This document shows positions 44,084-56,797 of a stretch of 64,000 bases of DNA, piece by piece (position 1 is the stretch's first letter; the number at the start of each line of letters is the position of its first letter). The DNA is from Panax quinquefolius. Lineage: Eukaryota; Streptophyta; Magnoliopsida; Apiales; Araliaceae. The position numbers and the translations under genes were made by a program. The stretch spans positions 96,872,792 to 96,936,791 of the forward strand of contig CM035153.1 in NCBI GenBank assembly GCA_020205615.1, given 5' to 3'. The notes under the pieces were generated by a model. The model searched no databases and was not told the DNA's origin. It worked only from the letters and a program-made list of their open reading frames with translations.

Positions 44084-44669
44084 ATCATATTAATGCAATG
44101 CAATGGCATGGATAGGATAAAGAATACTATATACTTGAAATACGACAAGATGATCATGATGCAATGCATAACAACGTGATGCAAATGTATGTGGTTTATT
44201 GGATTGTTCTCTAACATGGTGGGATGATTGTCGGCTCCCTGTTGCTTCCACTGGGGGAGCACCAAATAAGCAGCCTAATGAACTGTCATAGACGTGTGAT
44301 CCACAGCTACCAGAAATCTCTAGGATTGTTGACGTTGGGGTTATCACCAAAGTCTTGAATCCTTGATACAGACTTTATCCTGAAGATGTATCTCTCATGT
44401 ACAAGAGACTTTGTGGGGATGGGTTTTGTCTGTTGAGGATGTGTATAACATATTCTATCATCAGTCCTCCCCGATGATGATGATCTCTCCTGGTTTGCAC
44501 CACTAGGACATACCAATGTTCTGTCAGAGTTATTGCCAATAATTTGTGTCGTCAGGGTTGCCTGACCTTCGTCTGACCTTCGTCAACATGTGAAATCAAT
44601 GGATAAGATCCTTGTTGGGAAAATTATCAAGGTTGCTTGACCTTCATTGACGTGTACATCAATGGTTGA
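44084..44669 (-). mobile_element. Tat internal 3' end, left palindrome arm
   Basis: Reverse complement of 58750-59321 with scattered differences. No coding frame is supported. It is interrupted at 44669 by element B; the last five bases, GTTGA (44665-44669), are the target duplication. Confidence 0.8.
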
Positions 44670-46775
44670 TGTGATGCCCCCAAAATAGGTATACATCACC
44701 CATCTTGAGTCGCCAAATACGAATTAATTTATCCAGGAACAAATAACGTCCAAATTGTTAACATGATACTTCTTTGTAGAGTAAAATTCAAGAATGCTCA
44801 GAAGAATATTTCCATGAAAAGATACTGGATGAAGCACAAATATCAAGGATATTACACTAATTTCATGGATTATAGAAGTCAAAACTTTAACCAACTGAGT
44901 ATAATAAGGAATGGAATAACAAAAGAAATCACCAAGCATGCGGTAGACCGCACAAACAGATTATTCCAACAAAATAATAAAGACGGAACCAGTCCACGTA
45001 AAACTCATGCAGCATGTGATATTCCAACGTAATAATAAAAGACGGAACCAGTCGCATAAAACGCATGTACGAGGATATTCCAACAAAATAATAAATAACG
45101 GAACCGTGTCATGCGAAAGCACGATATATGATGTTCCAATGAATAATAAAGAATGGAATAACAGAAGAATTTCACCATGTATGCGGCAGATTAAGATGTA
45201 GAAAAGTTATTCCAACATAATAATAAAGAATGGAATAATGAAGTTCTCTTCAAGAAGACGAAAGAAAGAAATAATACCCTTACCTTTGAAAGAAACCTGG
45301 ATATAGGAGTAGTGAGGTAGCAGTTTTTCTTCTTCTTCTCTGATTTTCTCTCTACAATTTTCTCTATAATAATTGCTCTATAGATTTAGTGAATTGGTGA
45401 GAAATGAAGAAAGAATGAGCTTCTATTTATAAAAAATATAGTTTCAATAATTTACGTTTTGGGGCTCAAAAATTACAAAGACAATACCTCCAACTTTTTC
45501 TTTATTTTTAATTTAGTCATGCAAGTATTATCAAACTTGCACCACCTTCCCTAATAGTAAATAATGTGATTTAATAGAAAATCATGTGAATCAATAGTTA
45601 CAGACATGTGAAAATACTTAATTACAAAGATAAGACTCCATCTATACCTCCATTTTTAACTTAGTCATACAAGTATTATCAATATTGCACCAACTCCCTA
45701 ATAGTAACAAGAATGTGAAATAATAGTATACACATGTGAACAAATAGTTATAATCATGTGAAATAATAGTAATTAATTGCTCATTTATCCAGCTTAAATA
45801 ATTCGATCGGGTCAATATAACCCTCTAGACATCAATTATTATCGAAATAAATGTTGATTTTCACTAACACAAATAATTCCAACACAATGAAACTATTTTT
45901 ATCAAAAATATAAATTTTGTAATTTTGAAGTTTGATTTTTTCGAAAAAATCAACTATCGATTTTTTCGACCAAATAGTAAAACCCAAAAAATTTTGTGTT
46001 TATAGTCTATTTTTACTAATTTCATCGTTCCGGACTCAATTATCACGTCCGCGTCTCCAAATTTAACTCCGAGCACAACTTCAATTTTAATAACTTTCAT
46101 CATTAATATTATAACTCACAATATTTATCAACCAGGTCGTTCCTAGAAAAGAGGGGGCTTTCCAATAAGGATTTCTCCCTATTGGCGCGCAATTAGGGGA
46201 CCAAACCTCTCCTTGTCAGAACTTCTAGACATTGTAAATATTGCAATTTAATAATATGAATAACTTTATCGTCTCAATTATTGATTTAATAAAATAACAT
46301 ATTATGCAGATGATACTGTGACAATAATCGAATCAATAATACGAGAGATATGATGCAAAGAATTATGTAGTAATAATTGAGTATAACCGAGTGACTTCTC
46401 ACGTAAGCATCAATAATCAATACCGTAGGTACTACTTGCAAACCACGCCAGACATCGACTTTTTTACTACCGAGTAGTTCAACATTATTAACTCAGAAAC
46501 TTTTTGTCGTTATTTTCATAAATATATTTTTGTCGTTTTCTCAATCGAAAATAATTCGCATTGTGGGGTCCACCAATGATTGCACCAGTTGTAAGAATAT
46601 TCCCGCTAAAACGTAATATTCTCCCACCAATCGAATATAATATAACAACTCAGATACTTTTGCGTAATTTATAAATACTACCCACAACTATAACATTATA
46701 ACAAATTCATTCCATAATATTCAAAAATGATAATTATAGAAAAATCATCTTTATTCATAAAAGTCAGTCTTTACA
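44670..46775 (-). mobile_element. 3' LTR of chromovirus B (internally deleted)
   Basis: From TGTGATGCCCCC at 44670 to CTTTACA at 46775. Compared with the LTR at 51593, about 0.78 kb is missing after the first ~60 bases (GTCGCCAAATAC joins GAATTAATTTATCC). A minus-strand TATA box lies at 45424-45431. It is followed by the minus-strand PPT and the chromodomain, so it is the 3' LTR. Confidence 0.87.
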
Positions 46776-47152
46776 ACCTCCCTTCTTATGAAATTTTCGC
46801 CCTCGAAATTAGGGTACGATACTGTATGTATCGAATAGGTGAGGATATCTTCGCTTCATCTCTCGGATTCTAACTCCCAAGTCATTTCTTCCACGCCGTG
46901 GTTTCTCCACAAAACTTTGAATTGAGGTATAACCTTGGAGCGTAGAATATGATCCTTCTTATCCAAGATTTTAACAGTAACTCTTCATACGTTAAATCTT
47001 CCTCTATCACGTCCGGTTCTAATTCAATAATGTGGTTCAGTGTTCCACATATTTACGTAACATAGATATGTGAAAAACGTTATGAACATACGAGACATAC
47101 TTGGCAGAAAGTTTAGTCTATACGCATACAGTTCCTACTCGATAGAGGATTA
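46776..47152 (-). pseudogene. Chromodomain region (chromovirus B), decayed
   Basis: Homologous to the open copy at 54574-54912 but with many small indels, so no frame is preserved. It would form the integrase C-terminus. It adjoins the PPT (AAGAAGGGAGG on the minus strand) at 46776. Confidence 0.75.
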
Positions 47153-48235
47153 AAATGGGCCAATGAATCGAAGATCGAGCTTTACTCTCTTTCCAAATCT
47201 CGTAACTCCTTTCTATGGAGCAGCACATAACAACACATGATCTCCAATATCGAATTCCATGTCCTTTCGATGAAGATCAGCATAACTCTTTTGTCGATCT
47301 TGTGAGGTTTTTATACGTTGTCGGATTGTTTGAATCTTTTCCATAGTCATTCGTACCAAATTCGGTCCCAACAATGTTGCTTCACCCACCTCATCCCAAT
47401 ATACTAGAGAACGACACTTTCTTCCATACAACGCCTCAAATGGAGCCATGCTAATACTTGCTTGATAACTGTTGTTGTAGGAAAACTCCACCAATGGTAA
47501 GAACTTGTCCCAACTTCCCTTGAAGTCAAGGACACAGAGTCTTAATAAATCTTCAAGAGTTTGAATAGAACTCTTTGATTATCCGTCCGTCTGAGGATGA
47601 TATGCCAAACTAAATCATAAATCTGTGCCCATAGCTTTTTGCAAACTAACCCAAAATCTTGAAGTGAATCTTGGGTCTCGATCAAAAACTATGGATACCG
47701 CATACCATGTAATCTTACAATCTCGTTTTATATACATACTAGCAAGACGCTCAAGTGTATAAGTTTCTCGATCGGAAGAAATGAGCAGACTTGGTCAATC
47801 TATCAACAATGACCCAAATAAAGCATCTACGCCTTGAGAAACCTTGGGAAGACCAAGAACGAAATCAATGGTAATGTGCTCCCACTTCCATTTCGAATTT
47901 CAAATGGTTGTAATGGACCTTTTGCCACTTGATGCTCCGCCGACTCGTTGACAAGTTAGACACCTTGAGATAAACCTCGCTATCTCTCTCTCATATGCTT
48001 CCACCAAAATGTATGTCAAGATCACGATACATTTTGGTACTCCCAGGATAGATTGCAAACGGTGTGTTGTGCGCCTCCATCATGATTTTATATTTTAACT
48101 CAAGGTCGTTAGGAACAAAAAGTCTGGAGTTGACTAAAAGTATTCCTTCTTCATCAATTCTTGCTTCCCAAGATAGCACCTTTCAGACTTTCTTTCATAA
48201 TGATCGCCTCCGTGTCTCGTAGCTTGAGCGAATTT
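47153..48235 (-). pseudogene. Integrase (chromovirus B), decayed
   Basis: The minus-strand frame 47213-47494 is open with VEFSYNNSYQASISMAPFEA, LYGRKCRSLVYWDEVGEATL and SYADLHRKDMEFDIGDHVLL. Around 47575 the expected DGQSERT reads D-G-stop-S-K, so the catalytic Glu is lost. The second Asp region (SIVFDRDPRF in the B' copy) and the zinc-binding region (47990-48180) are frameshifted. The protein would insert the element's cDNA. Confidence 0.84.
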
Positions 48236-49040
48236 TTAACCTTATCGATTAAAGTTTCGGTTCTACTCAGATATTCGCCATCATCACGTGGGTCCTCGAG
48301 TCTTTATCTCTATCTCCATCCTTTGTAAGTTATACAAAATGGGCATTTGCGTTGACAATATCTCACTCGCACCCGCATATGATCTTCTACTTAATGCGTC
48401 AGCTACCACTTTCGTTTTTCCAGGATGGTATTGGATGGTATGACCATAATCTTTCAACAGATTCAAGCCAACGTCGTTTGTCGCATGTTGAGTTCCTTTT
48501 GAGTGAAGAAATATTTGAGGCTTTTATGATCCGTAAAGATCTCCACTTTCTCCCCATACAAATAATGCCTCCAAATCTTTTAGTGCAAAAACGATCACGC
48601 TAACTCTAGATCATGAGTAGGATAATTCCTCTCATATTCTTTGAGTTGTCGTGAGGCATAAAGCTATGACTTTCCCATGTTGCATAAAGAACACAACCTA
48701 ACCTTTTGCTCAAGCATCATCAGAGATGACAAATCCTTCGATCCAAATGGTATTGTCGTAACAGTCTTTGAAATGAGTCTCCTCTTGAGTTCTTGAAAAC
48801 CCTTCTCACATTCCTCACTCCAACCAAATTTTGAATCTTTCCGAGTCAACTGAGTTAATGGAGTAGCGATTCGAGAAAATCCTTCCACGAATCTCCGATA
48901 ATAACCAGCTAAGCCGAGAAAGCTACGTACTTCGGTTACTGATTTGGGTTGCTCCCAGCTTTGAATAGCTTCAATCTTTGTTGGGTCAACAGATATTCCA
49001 TGACTTGATACTACGTTCCCAAGGAATGCTACTTCCTCAA
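48236..49040 (-). pseudogene. RNase H and RT connection (chromovirus B), decayed
   Basis: The frame at 48284-48466 reads [20 protein letters not shown] and [15 protein letters not shown], the RNase H end and tether. 48664-48888 carries [20 protein letters not shown] and [18 protein letters not shown], the connection between RT and RNase H. The catalytic Asp region is better seen in the B' copy ([15 protein letters not shown]). Frameshifts separate the pieces. Confidence 0.82.
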
Positions 49041-49041
49041 G

Positions 49042-49602
49042 CTAGAACTCGCATTTCTTTAACTTGGCATAAAGCTTATATTCACGAAGCTTTTGGAGTA
49101 TCAGCCTCAAGTGTTGCTCATGATCTTCACGGCTTTTGGAATAAATAAGGATGTCATCAATAAAGACGACCAAAAAGTGATCCAAATATTCCTTGAATAC
49201 TTGGTTCATCATATCCATGAAGGCAGCAGGAGCATTAGTCAATCCAAAAGGCATGACTAGGAATTCATAATGTTCGTACCGAGTTCTGAAAGCCGTCTTT
49301 GGAATGTCATCGGTTCTAATCTTCAATTGGTGATAACCGAAACGAAGATCAATCTTTGAAAAAAATTTGGCGCCTTGCAACTGGTCAAACAGGTCATCAA
49401 TACGTGGCAATGGGTACCTATTTTTTATAGTGACATGGTTCAACTCCCGATAATTAATATAAAGCCGCATACTCCCATCTTTCTTCTTCACGAATAGAAC
49501 AGGAGCACCCCAAGGAGACGTACTAGGACGAATGAAATCGATGTCTAACAATTCTTGCAGTTGGGTCTTTAACTCCTCAAGTTCAATAGAGCCATTCGAC
49601 AT
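49042..49602 (-). pseudogene. Reverse transcriptase core (chromovirus B), open over 186 codons
   Basis: This is the best preserved RT in the window. It shows [54 protein letters not shown] (motif A Asp present), [20 protein letters not shown] and [13 protein letters not shown] (F-I-D-D catalytic pair present). The reading frame spans fingers, palm and part of the thumb. The Tekay/Del-like flavour of the motifs fits the chromodomain further downstream. It cannot be made as part of a polyprotein because flanking gag, protease and integrase are broken. Confidence 0.9.
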
Positions 49603-49896
49603 GGGGTTTTGAAATAGGTTTTTTGTATCGGGTTCAAGGTCGATACAAAATTCAATTTCATGCCGGGGTAGGCCATGAAGTTCTTCGTGGAATACGTCAG
49701 AAATTCATTAACAATAGAAATATCGTTCAAAACCCATTTATTTTTATTTAGATCCGTGACATGAGCTAAGAAAGCTTGACATCCGCTTTTTCAATAAACG
49801 AATAGCTTTATGGCTTGAGATGATAGTGATTGATTTTAATGGTTTGGTTGCTTGAATTAGCATAATAGGTTGGTTAGAATATGAAAGCTAACAACC

Positions 49897-50235
49897 TTAC
49901 TTAAAATAATCAATTTTTGCATGATGAGTAGTTAACCAATCAATCCCTAGAATTACGTCAAATGCAAGTATTTTCAATGAAATAAGATCGACAGGTAATG
50001 TGAGGGTACCGATTTGAACTAAATAAGATTTATAAAAAGTGGATGTACTGAAGGTTTCTCCCAATGGAGTTTCACACAGATAAGTCAAAGTCCAATTTCT
50101 CCGGAGTCAAATTTAAATGTTGAGTGCAAGTAGGAGAAATAAAAGAATGGGTAGAACCGGTATCAAATACGGTATGGACTTCGCTAGAGTTTATGATAAG
50201 CTTACCCATGATGACCTCGTTCGGTTCCTTGCTTT
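49897..50235 (-). pseudogene. Aspartic protease (chromovirus B), partly open
   Basis: On the minus strand the active site reads VHTVFDTGSTHSFIS (D-T-G-S retained) around 50150-50200. In a neighbouring frame 49897-50088 gives TYLCETPLGETF and AFDVILGIDWLTTHHAKIDY. One frameshift near 50100 separates the two halves. The protease would release Gag and Pol products. Confidence 0.82.
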
Positions 50236-51405
50236 CGGGAGGTCACAACAAAGCGCTCTCCTCAGACTTACTGGCTGACTTTTTGGGACGGCCTTTGGTG
50301 CCTCTATCCTAGTTGAACTTGTCTTTGGTGAACGACAAAATCGGGCCAGGTGACCTTCTCTTCCATAATTATAACATGCTTTGGATGGCATCGTTAGTTT
50401 GAATGATGTGTCCCTCCCTCCACATATAAAGCATATAATAGGTGGTCGCTCTCCTTCCTTCACTGTGGTCTTTGGTGCCGACGTCTTTCCATCATTGTTG
50501 AATCTCCTCTTCTTGAAATGTCCATTCTTATTGTTTTGGCCCGATTACCACCAAGTGGTTACCATTTTCGCATGCCGATTCCTCCACGCTTGTTGTTACC
50601 GCTCGATGATTGCTCTCACCGGTATTATCATTTTCATTTACCTCTCTTTTGGTGGGTTGACTCGTTATCGCTCCAATTCATCGAGCCCTATTAACAACAT
50701 CCGAATACAAACATAGTTTATGAGAGATAAGATATTGACGTATCTAGGGTTTCAAACCTCTTAGAAACATTCGCGTCATTCTCTCCTCATTATCAACCAA
50801 ATGAGACACAAACCGGGACAACTCGACAAACTTAGCTTCATACTACGACACGGTCATGTTGTTTTGCTCCAGCTTAATGAACTCTACCTCTTTCGTGTGA
50901 CGAATACTTTCGGGAAAGTACTTGTCGTTGAACAGTTCTTGGAACTTCTCCCAAGACATCTTCAAAGGCAAAGAAGTTGAGTACGCTTCTGATTCCCACC
51001 AAGAATCGCCTCGCCCACAACATGAAGGTGGAAAAGGGAACCTTTTTCTCCTTGGAGCATCCCAAAACATCAAATATCTTGTTGATCTGCTTTATCCATG
51101 TCTCCGCCTTAAGTGGCTTTGGCTATCGAAAAAAACTCCGATGGTCCCAGCTCCTTGAACTGTTTGGCGGTGACCGTCCGAGAGTTGTCAGTGTTTCCAC
51201 CTGCATTTTGGACAGGAGACGCTCTCGCCTGATGTTGCATGAATTACATGAAGCCTCAGAACATTCCATCGTTCATCATTTGGTCAGTGTTGTTGTTTGC
51301 ATGAGGATTGTCACCTTCCTATTGCACAGTGTCTTGGTTATTGATCTGTGGAGACTCAACGGTTTGATGTGCTACATTGATGTTCTCAACATTCTCGGAT
51401 GCCAT
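50236..51405 (-). pseudogene. Gag with zinc knuckles (chromovirus B), decayed
   Basis: The minus-strand ATG at 51405 starts MASENVENINVAHQ, runs 28 codons to a TAG, and continues in the same frame. The capsid part at 50843-51073 shows MSWEKFQELFNDKYFPESIR and EVEFIKLEQNNMT. The nucleocapsid part at 50191-50463 has ICFICGGRDTSF and CYNYGREGHLARFC, where the second Cys of the CCHC knuckle is Tyr. The start is chosen because it lies just downstream of the PBS and begins a family-like N-terminus. Confidence 0.8.
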
Positions 51406-51578
51406 TTTCAAATACTGTCACAAAACAAGGGTTAATTAACACATCACATATTATCCCTATACTCTGACCGACCAATTAAATACCAAATAAATTTAGGTAG
51501 GTCATACTAGCGAAGGAATTTCCCGTCTCTCCCCTCCTAGTTCTTGTCTCACATCTTAGCCAGGGATCATATCTCTAA

Positions 51579-51590
51579 GCTTTGATACCA
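51579..51590 (-). other. Primer binding site of chromovirus B, initiator tRNA-Met type
   Basis: The minus strand reads TGGTATCAAAGC two bases inside the LTR at 51593. It differs from the plant initiator-Met PBS by one base. Confidence 0.85.
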
Positions 51591-51592
51591 AA

Positions 51593-54562
51593 TGTGATGC
51601 CCCCAAAATAAGTATACATCACCCATCTTGAGTCACCAAATACAGGGTACAAAATACAATAAAAAAACTTAATTATACAAATGTCGTGTAAAATACGACA
51701 AACATATGCAAATATTGTCATCTAGACAATATCCACTCTCAGAATATTTCCTCATTACATTTATTGTCACACTATTTAACAGAATAGTGAGGACTACTAA
51801 TACTATCATCTAGACCGTCACTCGGTTCCCCGACTAGTCCCAGCTACTTTCTCCTTTCCTGAAGAGAACAGTGAAAGAAAGGGTGAGCTCAGCTAGCCCA
51901 GTAAGAAATATTATGATTAAGATAATGCAAAATAAATTATCATTAGTCTTCAACAATGTTAAACTGATAAAATACAATAGACATCAAGTTTAACTGCAGC
52001 GGAACAAGAAATCCATTAAAAGTGTCAAGTAGAGGATAAAATCTACTATCTTTTATGAGTTAAAAGGTTTTTCATCACTTTTATCGTTGGGACTCAGCTT
52101 AATAAATAATCCACATCATCAAATCACCCATGCACTACGGCCAATGATATTCTTTAGTATCACGACCACAAATTATCCATGCACTACGGGCCAAGGACAT
52201 TCGTGTATTCATCAATGGTCATGATCATGCCAACAACTGTCCATCAATGCACTACAGGCCAATGAAGACTTTTATTACATCATTTGTAACATTATGGTCA
52301 TGATTATACTAAATAATCCCTTGTCATAATCATACCAAGTCCATCTATGCACTACAGGCCACAGATGACTTTAAAAAAAATATGAACATGAGGATGATGA
52401 CAATGATATAAGAATTCAATAAAACAAGTTCACGAATTAATTTATCCAAGAACAAATAACGTCTAAATTGTCAACATGATACTTCTTTGTAGAGTAAAAT
52501 TCAAGAATGCTCAGAAGAGAATTTCCATGAAAAGATACTGGATGAAGCACAAATATCAAGAATATTTCATTAATTTCATGGAGTATAGAAGTCAAAACTT
52601 TAACCAACTGAGTATAATAAGGAATGGAATAACAAAAGAAATCACCAAGCATGCGGTAAACCGCATGCAAGGAGTTATTCCAATGTAATAATAAAGAGCG
52701 GAACCAGCGGCCAGTAAAACGCGCACAAACAGGATATTCCAGCAAGAATAATAAAGATTTTAACCAGTCCGTACGTAAAACGCATCTGATGTGAGATATT
52801 CCCAACAGAATAATAAAGACGGAACCAGTCCCACGTAAAATGCATGAATAGGATATTCCAATGAATAATAAATAGCGGAACCAGTCATGCGTAAAAGCAC
52901 GTATACGATGTTCCAAATGTAATAATAAAGAATGGAATAATAGAAGAATTTCACCATGTATACGCAGATTGCATGATTAAAAGTTATTCCAACATAATAA
53001 TAAAGAATGGAATAATGTAAGTTCTCTCAAGAAGAAGATGAAAGAAAGAAATAATACCCCTTACCTTAGAAAGAAACTGGATATAGGAGTAGTGAGGTAG
53101 CAGGCTTTTCTTCTTCTACAGATTTTCTCTCTACAATTTCTCTCTATAATAATTGCTCTATAGATTTAGTGAATTGGTGAGAAATGAAGAAAGAATGAGC
53201 TTCTATTTATAGAAAAATATAGTTTCAATAATTGCACGTTTTGGGGCTCAAAAAATTACAGTACAATACCTCTAACTTTTTCTTTATTTTTAATTTAGTC
53301 ATGCAAGTATTATCAAACTTGCACCACCTTCCCTAATAGTAAATAATGTGATTTAATAGAAAATCATGTGAATCAATAGTTCTAGACATGTGAAAATACG
53401 AATTACAGTATAGTACCTCCATCTATACCTCCATTTTTAACTTAGTCATACAAGTATTATCAATATTGCACCAACTCCCCTAATAGTAACAAGAATGTGA
53501 AATAATAGTATACACATGTGAACAAATAGTTATAATCATGTGAAATAATAGTAATTAATTGCTCATTTATCCGGTTAAATACCCGATTGGTCAATATAAC
53601 CTCCAGACATCAATTATTATCGAAATAAATGTCGATTTTCACTAACACAAATAATTCCAACACAATGAAACTATTTTTATCAAAAATATAAATTTTGTAA
53701 TTTTGAAGTTTGATTTTTCTCGAAAAAATCAACTATTGACTTTTTGACCAAATAGTAAAACCCGAAAAATTTTGTGTTTATAGTCTATTTTTACTAATTT
53801 CATCGTTCCGGACTCAATTATCACGTCCGCGTCTCCAAATTTAACTCCGAGCACAACTTCAATTTTAATAACTTTCATCATTAATATTATAACTCACAAT
53901 ATTTATCAACCAGGTCGTTCCTAGAAAAAAGAGGAGGCTTTCCAATAAGGATTTCTCCCTATTGGCGCGCAATTAGGGGACCAAACCTCTCCTTGTCAGA
54001 ACTTCTAGACATTGTAAATATTGCAATTTAATAATATGAATAACTTTGTCGTCTCAATTATTGATTTAATAAAATAACATATTATGCAGATGATACTGTG
54101 ACAATAATCGAATCAATAATATAAGAGATATGATGCAAAGAATTATCGTCAGAGTAATAATCGAGTATAACCGAGTGACTTCTCACGTAAGCATCAATAA
54201 TCAATACCGTGCAGGCTACTACGCAACCACGCCAGACATCGACTTTACTAACCGAGTAGTTCAACATTATTAATCAGTAAAACTTTTTCTCGTTATTTTC
54301 ATAAATATATTTTTGTCGTTTTCTCAATCCAGAAAATAATTACATTTGTGGGTCCACCAATGATTGCACTGATTTTACTTAATATTCCTCGCTAAAACGT
54401 AATATTCTCCCACCAATCGAATATAATATAACAACTTCAGATACTTTGCAGAATTTATAAATACTACCCACAACTATAACATTATAACAAATTCATTCCA
54501 TAATATTCAAAAATGATAATTATAGAAAAATCATCTTTATTCATAAAAGTTGGGGTCTTACA
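51593..54562 (-). mobile_element. Shared middle LTR of the compound chromovirus B
   Basis: From TGTGATGCCCCC at 51593 to GGGGTCTTACA at 54562 (2970 bp). The PBS on its left makes it the 5' LTR of the complete internal region (46776-51592). The PPT and chromodomain on its right make it at the same time the 3' LTR of a second, truncated internal region. A minus-strand TATA box is at 53204-53211. It contains spaced GCACTACGGGCC motifs (52126-52370) and degenerate 58-bp-type repeats (52612-53010). Confidence 0.88.
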
Positions 54563-54996
54563 ACCTCCCCTTCTTATGAAATTTCGCCCTCGAAATTAGG
54601 GTACGTACCTGGTATGTCGAATAGGTGAGGATATCTTGGCTTCATCTCAGATTCTAACTCCCAAGTCATTTCTTCCACGTCGTGGTTTCTCCACAAAACT
54701 TTGAATTGAGGTATAACCTTGGAGCGTAGAATATGATCCTTCTTATCCAAGATTTTAACAGGTAACTCTTCATACGTTAAATCTTCCTCTATCACGTCTG
54801 GTTCTAATTCAATAATGTGGTTCGGGTGTTCCACATATTTACGTAACATAGATATGTGAAAAACGTTATGAACATGAGACATACTTGGCGGTAAAGCGAG
54901 TCTATACGCCACAGTTCCTACTCGATAGAGGATTAAAAATGGGCCAATGAATCGAAGATTGAGCTTTACTCTCTTTCCAAATCTCGTAACTCCTTT
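54563..54996 (-). pseudogene. Chromodomain C-terminus, second B copy (open 112 codons)
   Basis: The frame 54574-54912 reads [54 protein letters not shown] and [20 protein letters not shown], ending in YPHLFDIPG. The KVLWRNH..EE.TWE signature is that of the chromodomain at the integrase C-terminus of Tekay/Del-like chromoviruses. The frame overlaps the PPT side of the LTR, as expected for a natural end. It lacks an intact upstream integrase frame. Confidence 0.88.
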
Positions 54997-55980
54997 CTAT
55001 GGAGCAGCACATAACAACACATGATCTCCAATATCGAATTCCATGTCCTTTCGATGAAGATCAGCATAACTCTTTTGTCGATCTTGTGAGGTTTTTATAC
55101 GTTGTCGGATTGTTTGAATCTTTTCCATAGTCATTCGTACCAAATTCGGTCCCAACAATGTTGCTTCACCCACCTCATCCCAATATACTAGAGAACGACA
55201 CTTTCTTCCATACAACGCCTCAAATGGAGCCATGCTAATACTTGCTTGATAAGCTGTTGTCAGAGGGAAAACTCCACCAATGGTAAGAACTTGTCCCAAC
55301 TTCCCTTGAAGTCAAGGACACAGAGTCTTAATAAATCTTCAAGAGTTTGAATAGAACTCTTTGATTATCCGTCCGTCTGAGGATGATATGCCAAACTAAA
55401 TCATAAATCTGTGCCCATAGCTTTTTGCAAACTAACCCAAAATCTTGAAGTGAATCTTGGGTCTCGATCAAAAACTATGGATACTGGCATACCATGTAAT
55501 CTTACAATCTCGTTTATATACATACTAGCAAGACGTTCAAGTGTATAAGTTTCTCGTATCGGTAAGAAATGAGCAGACTTGGTCAATCTATCAACAATGA
55601 CCCAAATAGCATCTATGCCTTGAGAAACCTTGGGAAGACCAGTAACGAAATCAATGGTAATGTGCTCCCACTTCCATTCTGGAATTTCAAATGGTTGTAA
55701 TGGACCTTTTGCCACTTGATGCTCCGCCTTGACTCGTTGACAAGTTAGACACCTTGAGATAAACCTCGCTATCTCTCTCTTCATATTGCTCCACCAAAAT
55801 GTATGTCGAAGATCACGATACATTTTGGTACTCCCAGGATAGATTGCAAACGGTGTGTTGTGCGCCTCCATCATGATTTTATATTTTAACTCAAGGTCGT
55901 TAGGAACAAAAAGTCTGGAGTTGACTAAAAGTATTCCTTCTTCATCAATTTCGCTTCCTAAGATAGCACCTTCTCAGACT
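54997..55980 (-). pseudogene. Integrase, second B copy, two open blocks
   Basis: 55401-55874 is open with CLTCQRVKAEHQVAKGPLQP, WEHITIDFVTGLPKVSQGID (first Asp) and SIVFDRDPRFTSRFWVSLQ (second Asp). 54997-55299 is open with APFEALYGRKCRSL and DIGDHVLL. Between them, near 55365, D-G-stop-S-K replaces the Glu site, the same lesion as in the first copy. The shared stop and Glu-to-Lys change show that both copies descend from an already defective integrase, or that one copied the other. Confidence 0.87.
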
Positions 55981-55987
55981 TTCTTTC

Positions 55988-56797
55988 TCATACGATCGCC
56001 TCCGTGTGCAGTAAGCGAGCGACTTTAACCTTATCGATTAAAGTCGATTCTACTCGTATATTCGCCATCATCACGTGGGTCCCTGGAGTCTTTATCTCTA
56101 TCTCCATCCTTTGTAAGTTATACAAAATGGGCATTTGCGTTGACAATATCTCACTCGCACCCGCATATGATCTTCTACTTAATGCGTCAGCTACCACTTT
56201 CGTTTTTCCAGGATGGTATTGGATGGTATGACCATAATCTTTCAACAGTTCAAGCCAACGTCGTTGTCGCATGTTGAGTTCCTTTTGAGTGAAGAAATAT
56301 TTGAGGCTTTTATGATCCGTAAAGATCTCCACTTTCTCCCCATACAAATAATGCCTCCAAATCTTTAGTGCAAAACGATTCGCCGCCTAACTCTAGATCA
56401 TGAGTAGGATAATTCCTCTCATATTCTTTGAGTTGTCGTGAGGCATAGGCTATGACTTTCCCATGTTGCATAAGAACACAACCTAACCCTTTGCCCGAAG
56501 CATCACTGTAGATGACAAATCCCTTCGATCCAAATGGTATTGTCAGAACAGGTGCTGAAATGAGTCTCCTCTTGAGTTCTTGAAAACCCTTCTCACATTC
56601 CTCACTCCAACCAAATTTTGAATCTTTCCGAGTCAACTGAGTTAATGGAGTAGCGATTCGAGAAAATCCTTCCACGAATCTCCGATAATAACCAGCTAAG
56701 CCGAGAAAGCTACGTACTTCGGTTACTGATTTGGGTTGCTCCCAGCTTTGAATAGCTTCAATCTTTGTTGGGTCAACAGATATTCCATGACTTGATA
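55988..56797 (-). pseudogene. RT thumb and RNase H, second B copy, truncated
   Basis: 56310-56807 carries [40 protein letters not shown] and [20 protein letters not shown] (RNase H Asp) through [20 protein letters not shown]. 55988-56347 carries [19 protein letters not shown] and [17 protein letters not shown]. The RT palm, protease, gag, PBS and the first ~2.1 kb of the following LTR are absent: the sequence jumps at about 56797 from internal pol straight into the middle of an LTR. Confidence 0.87.
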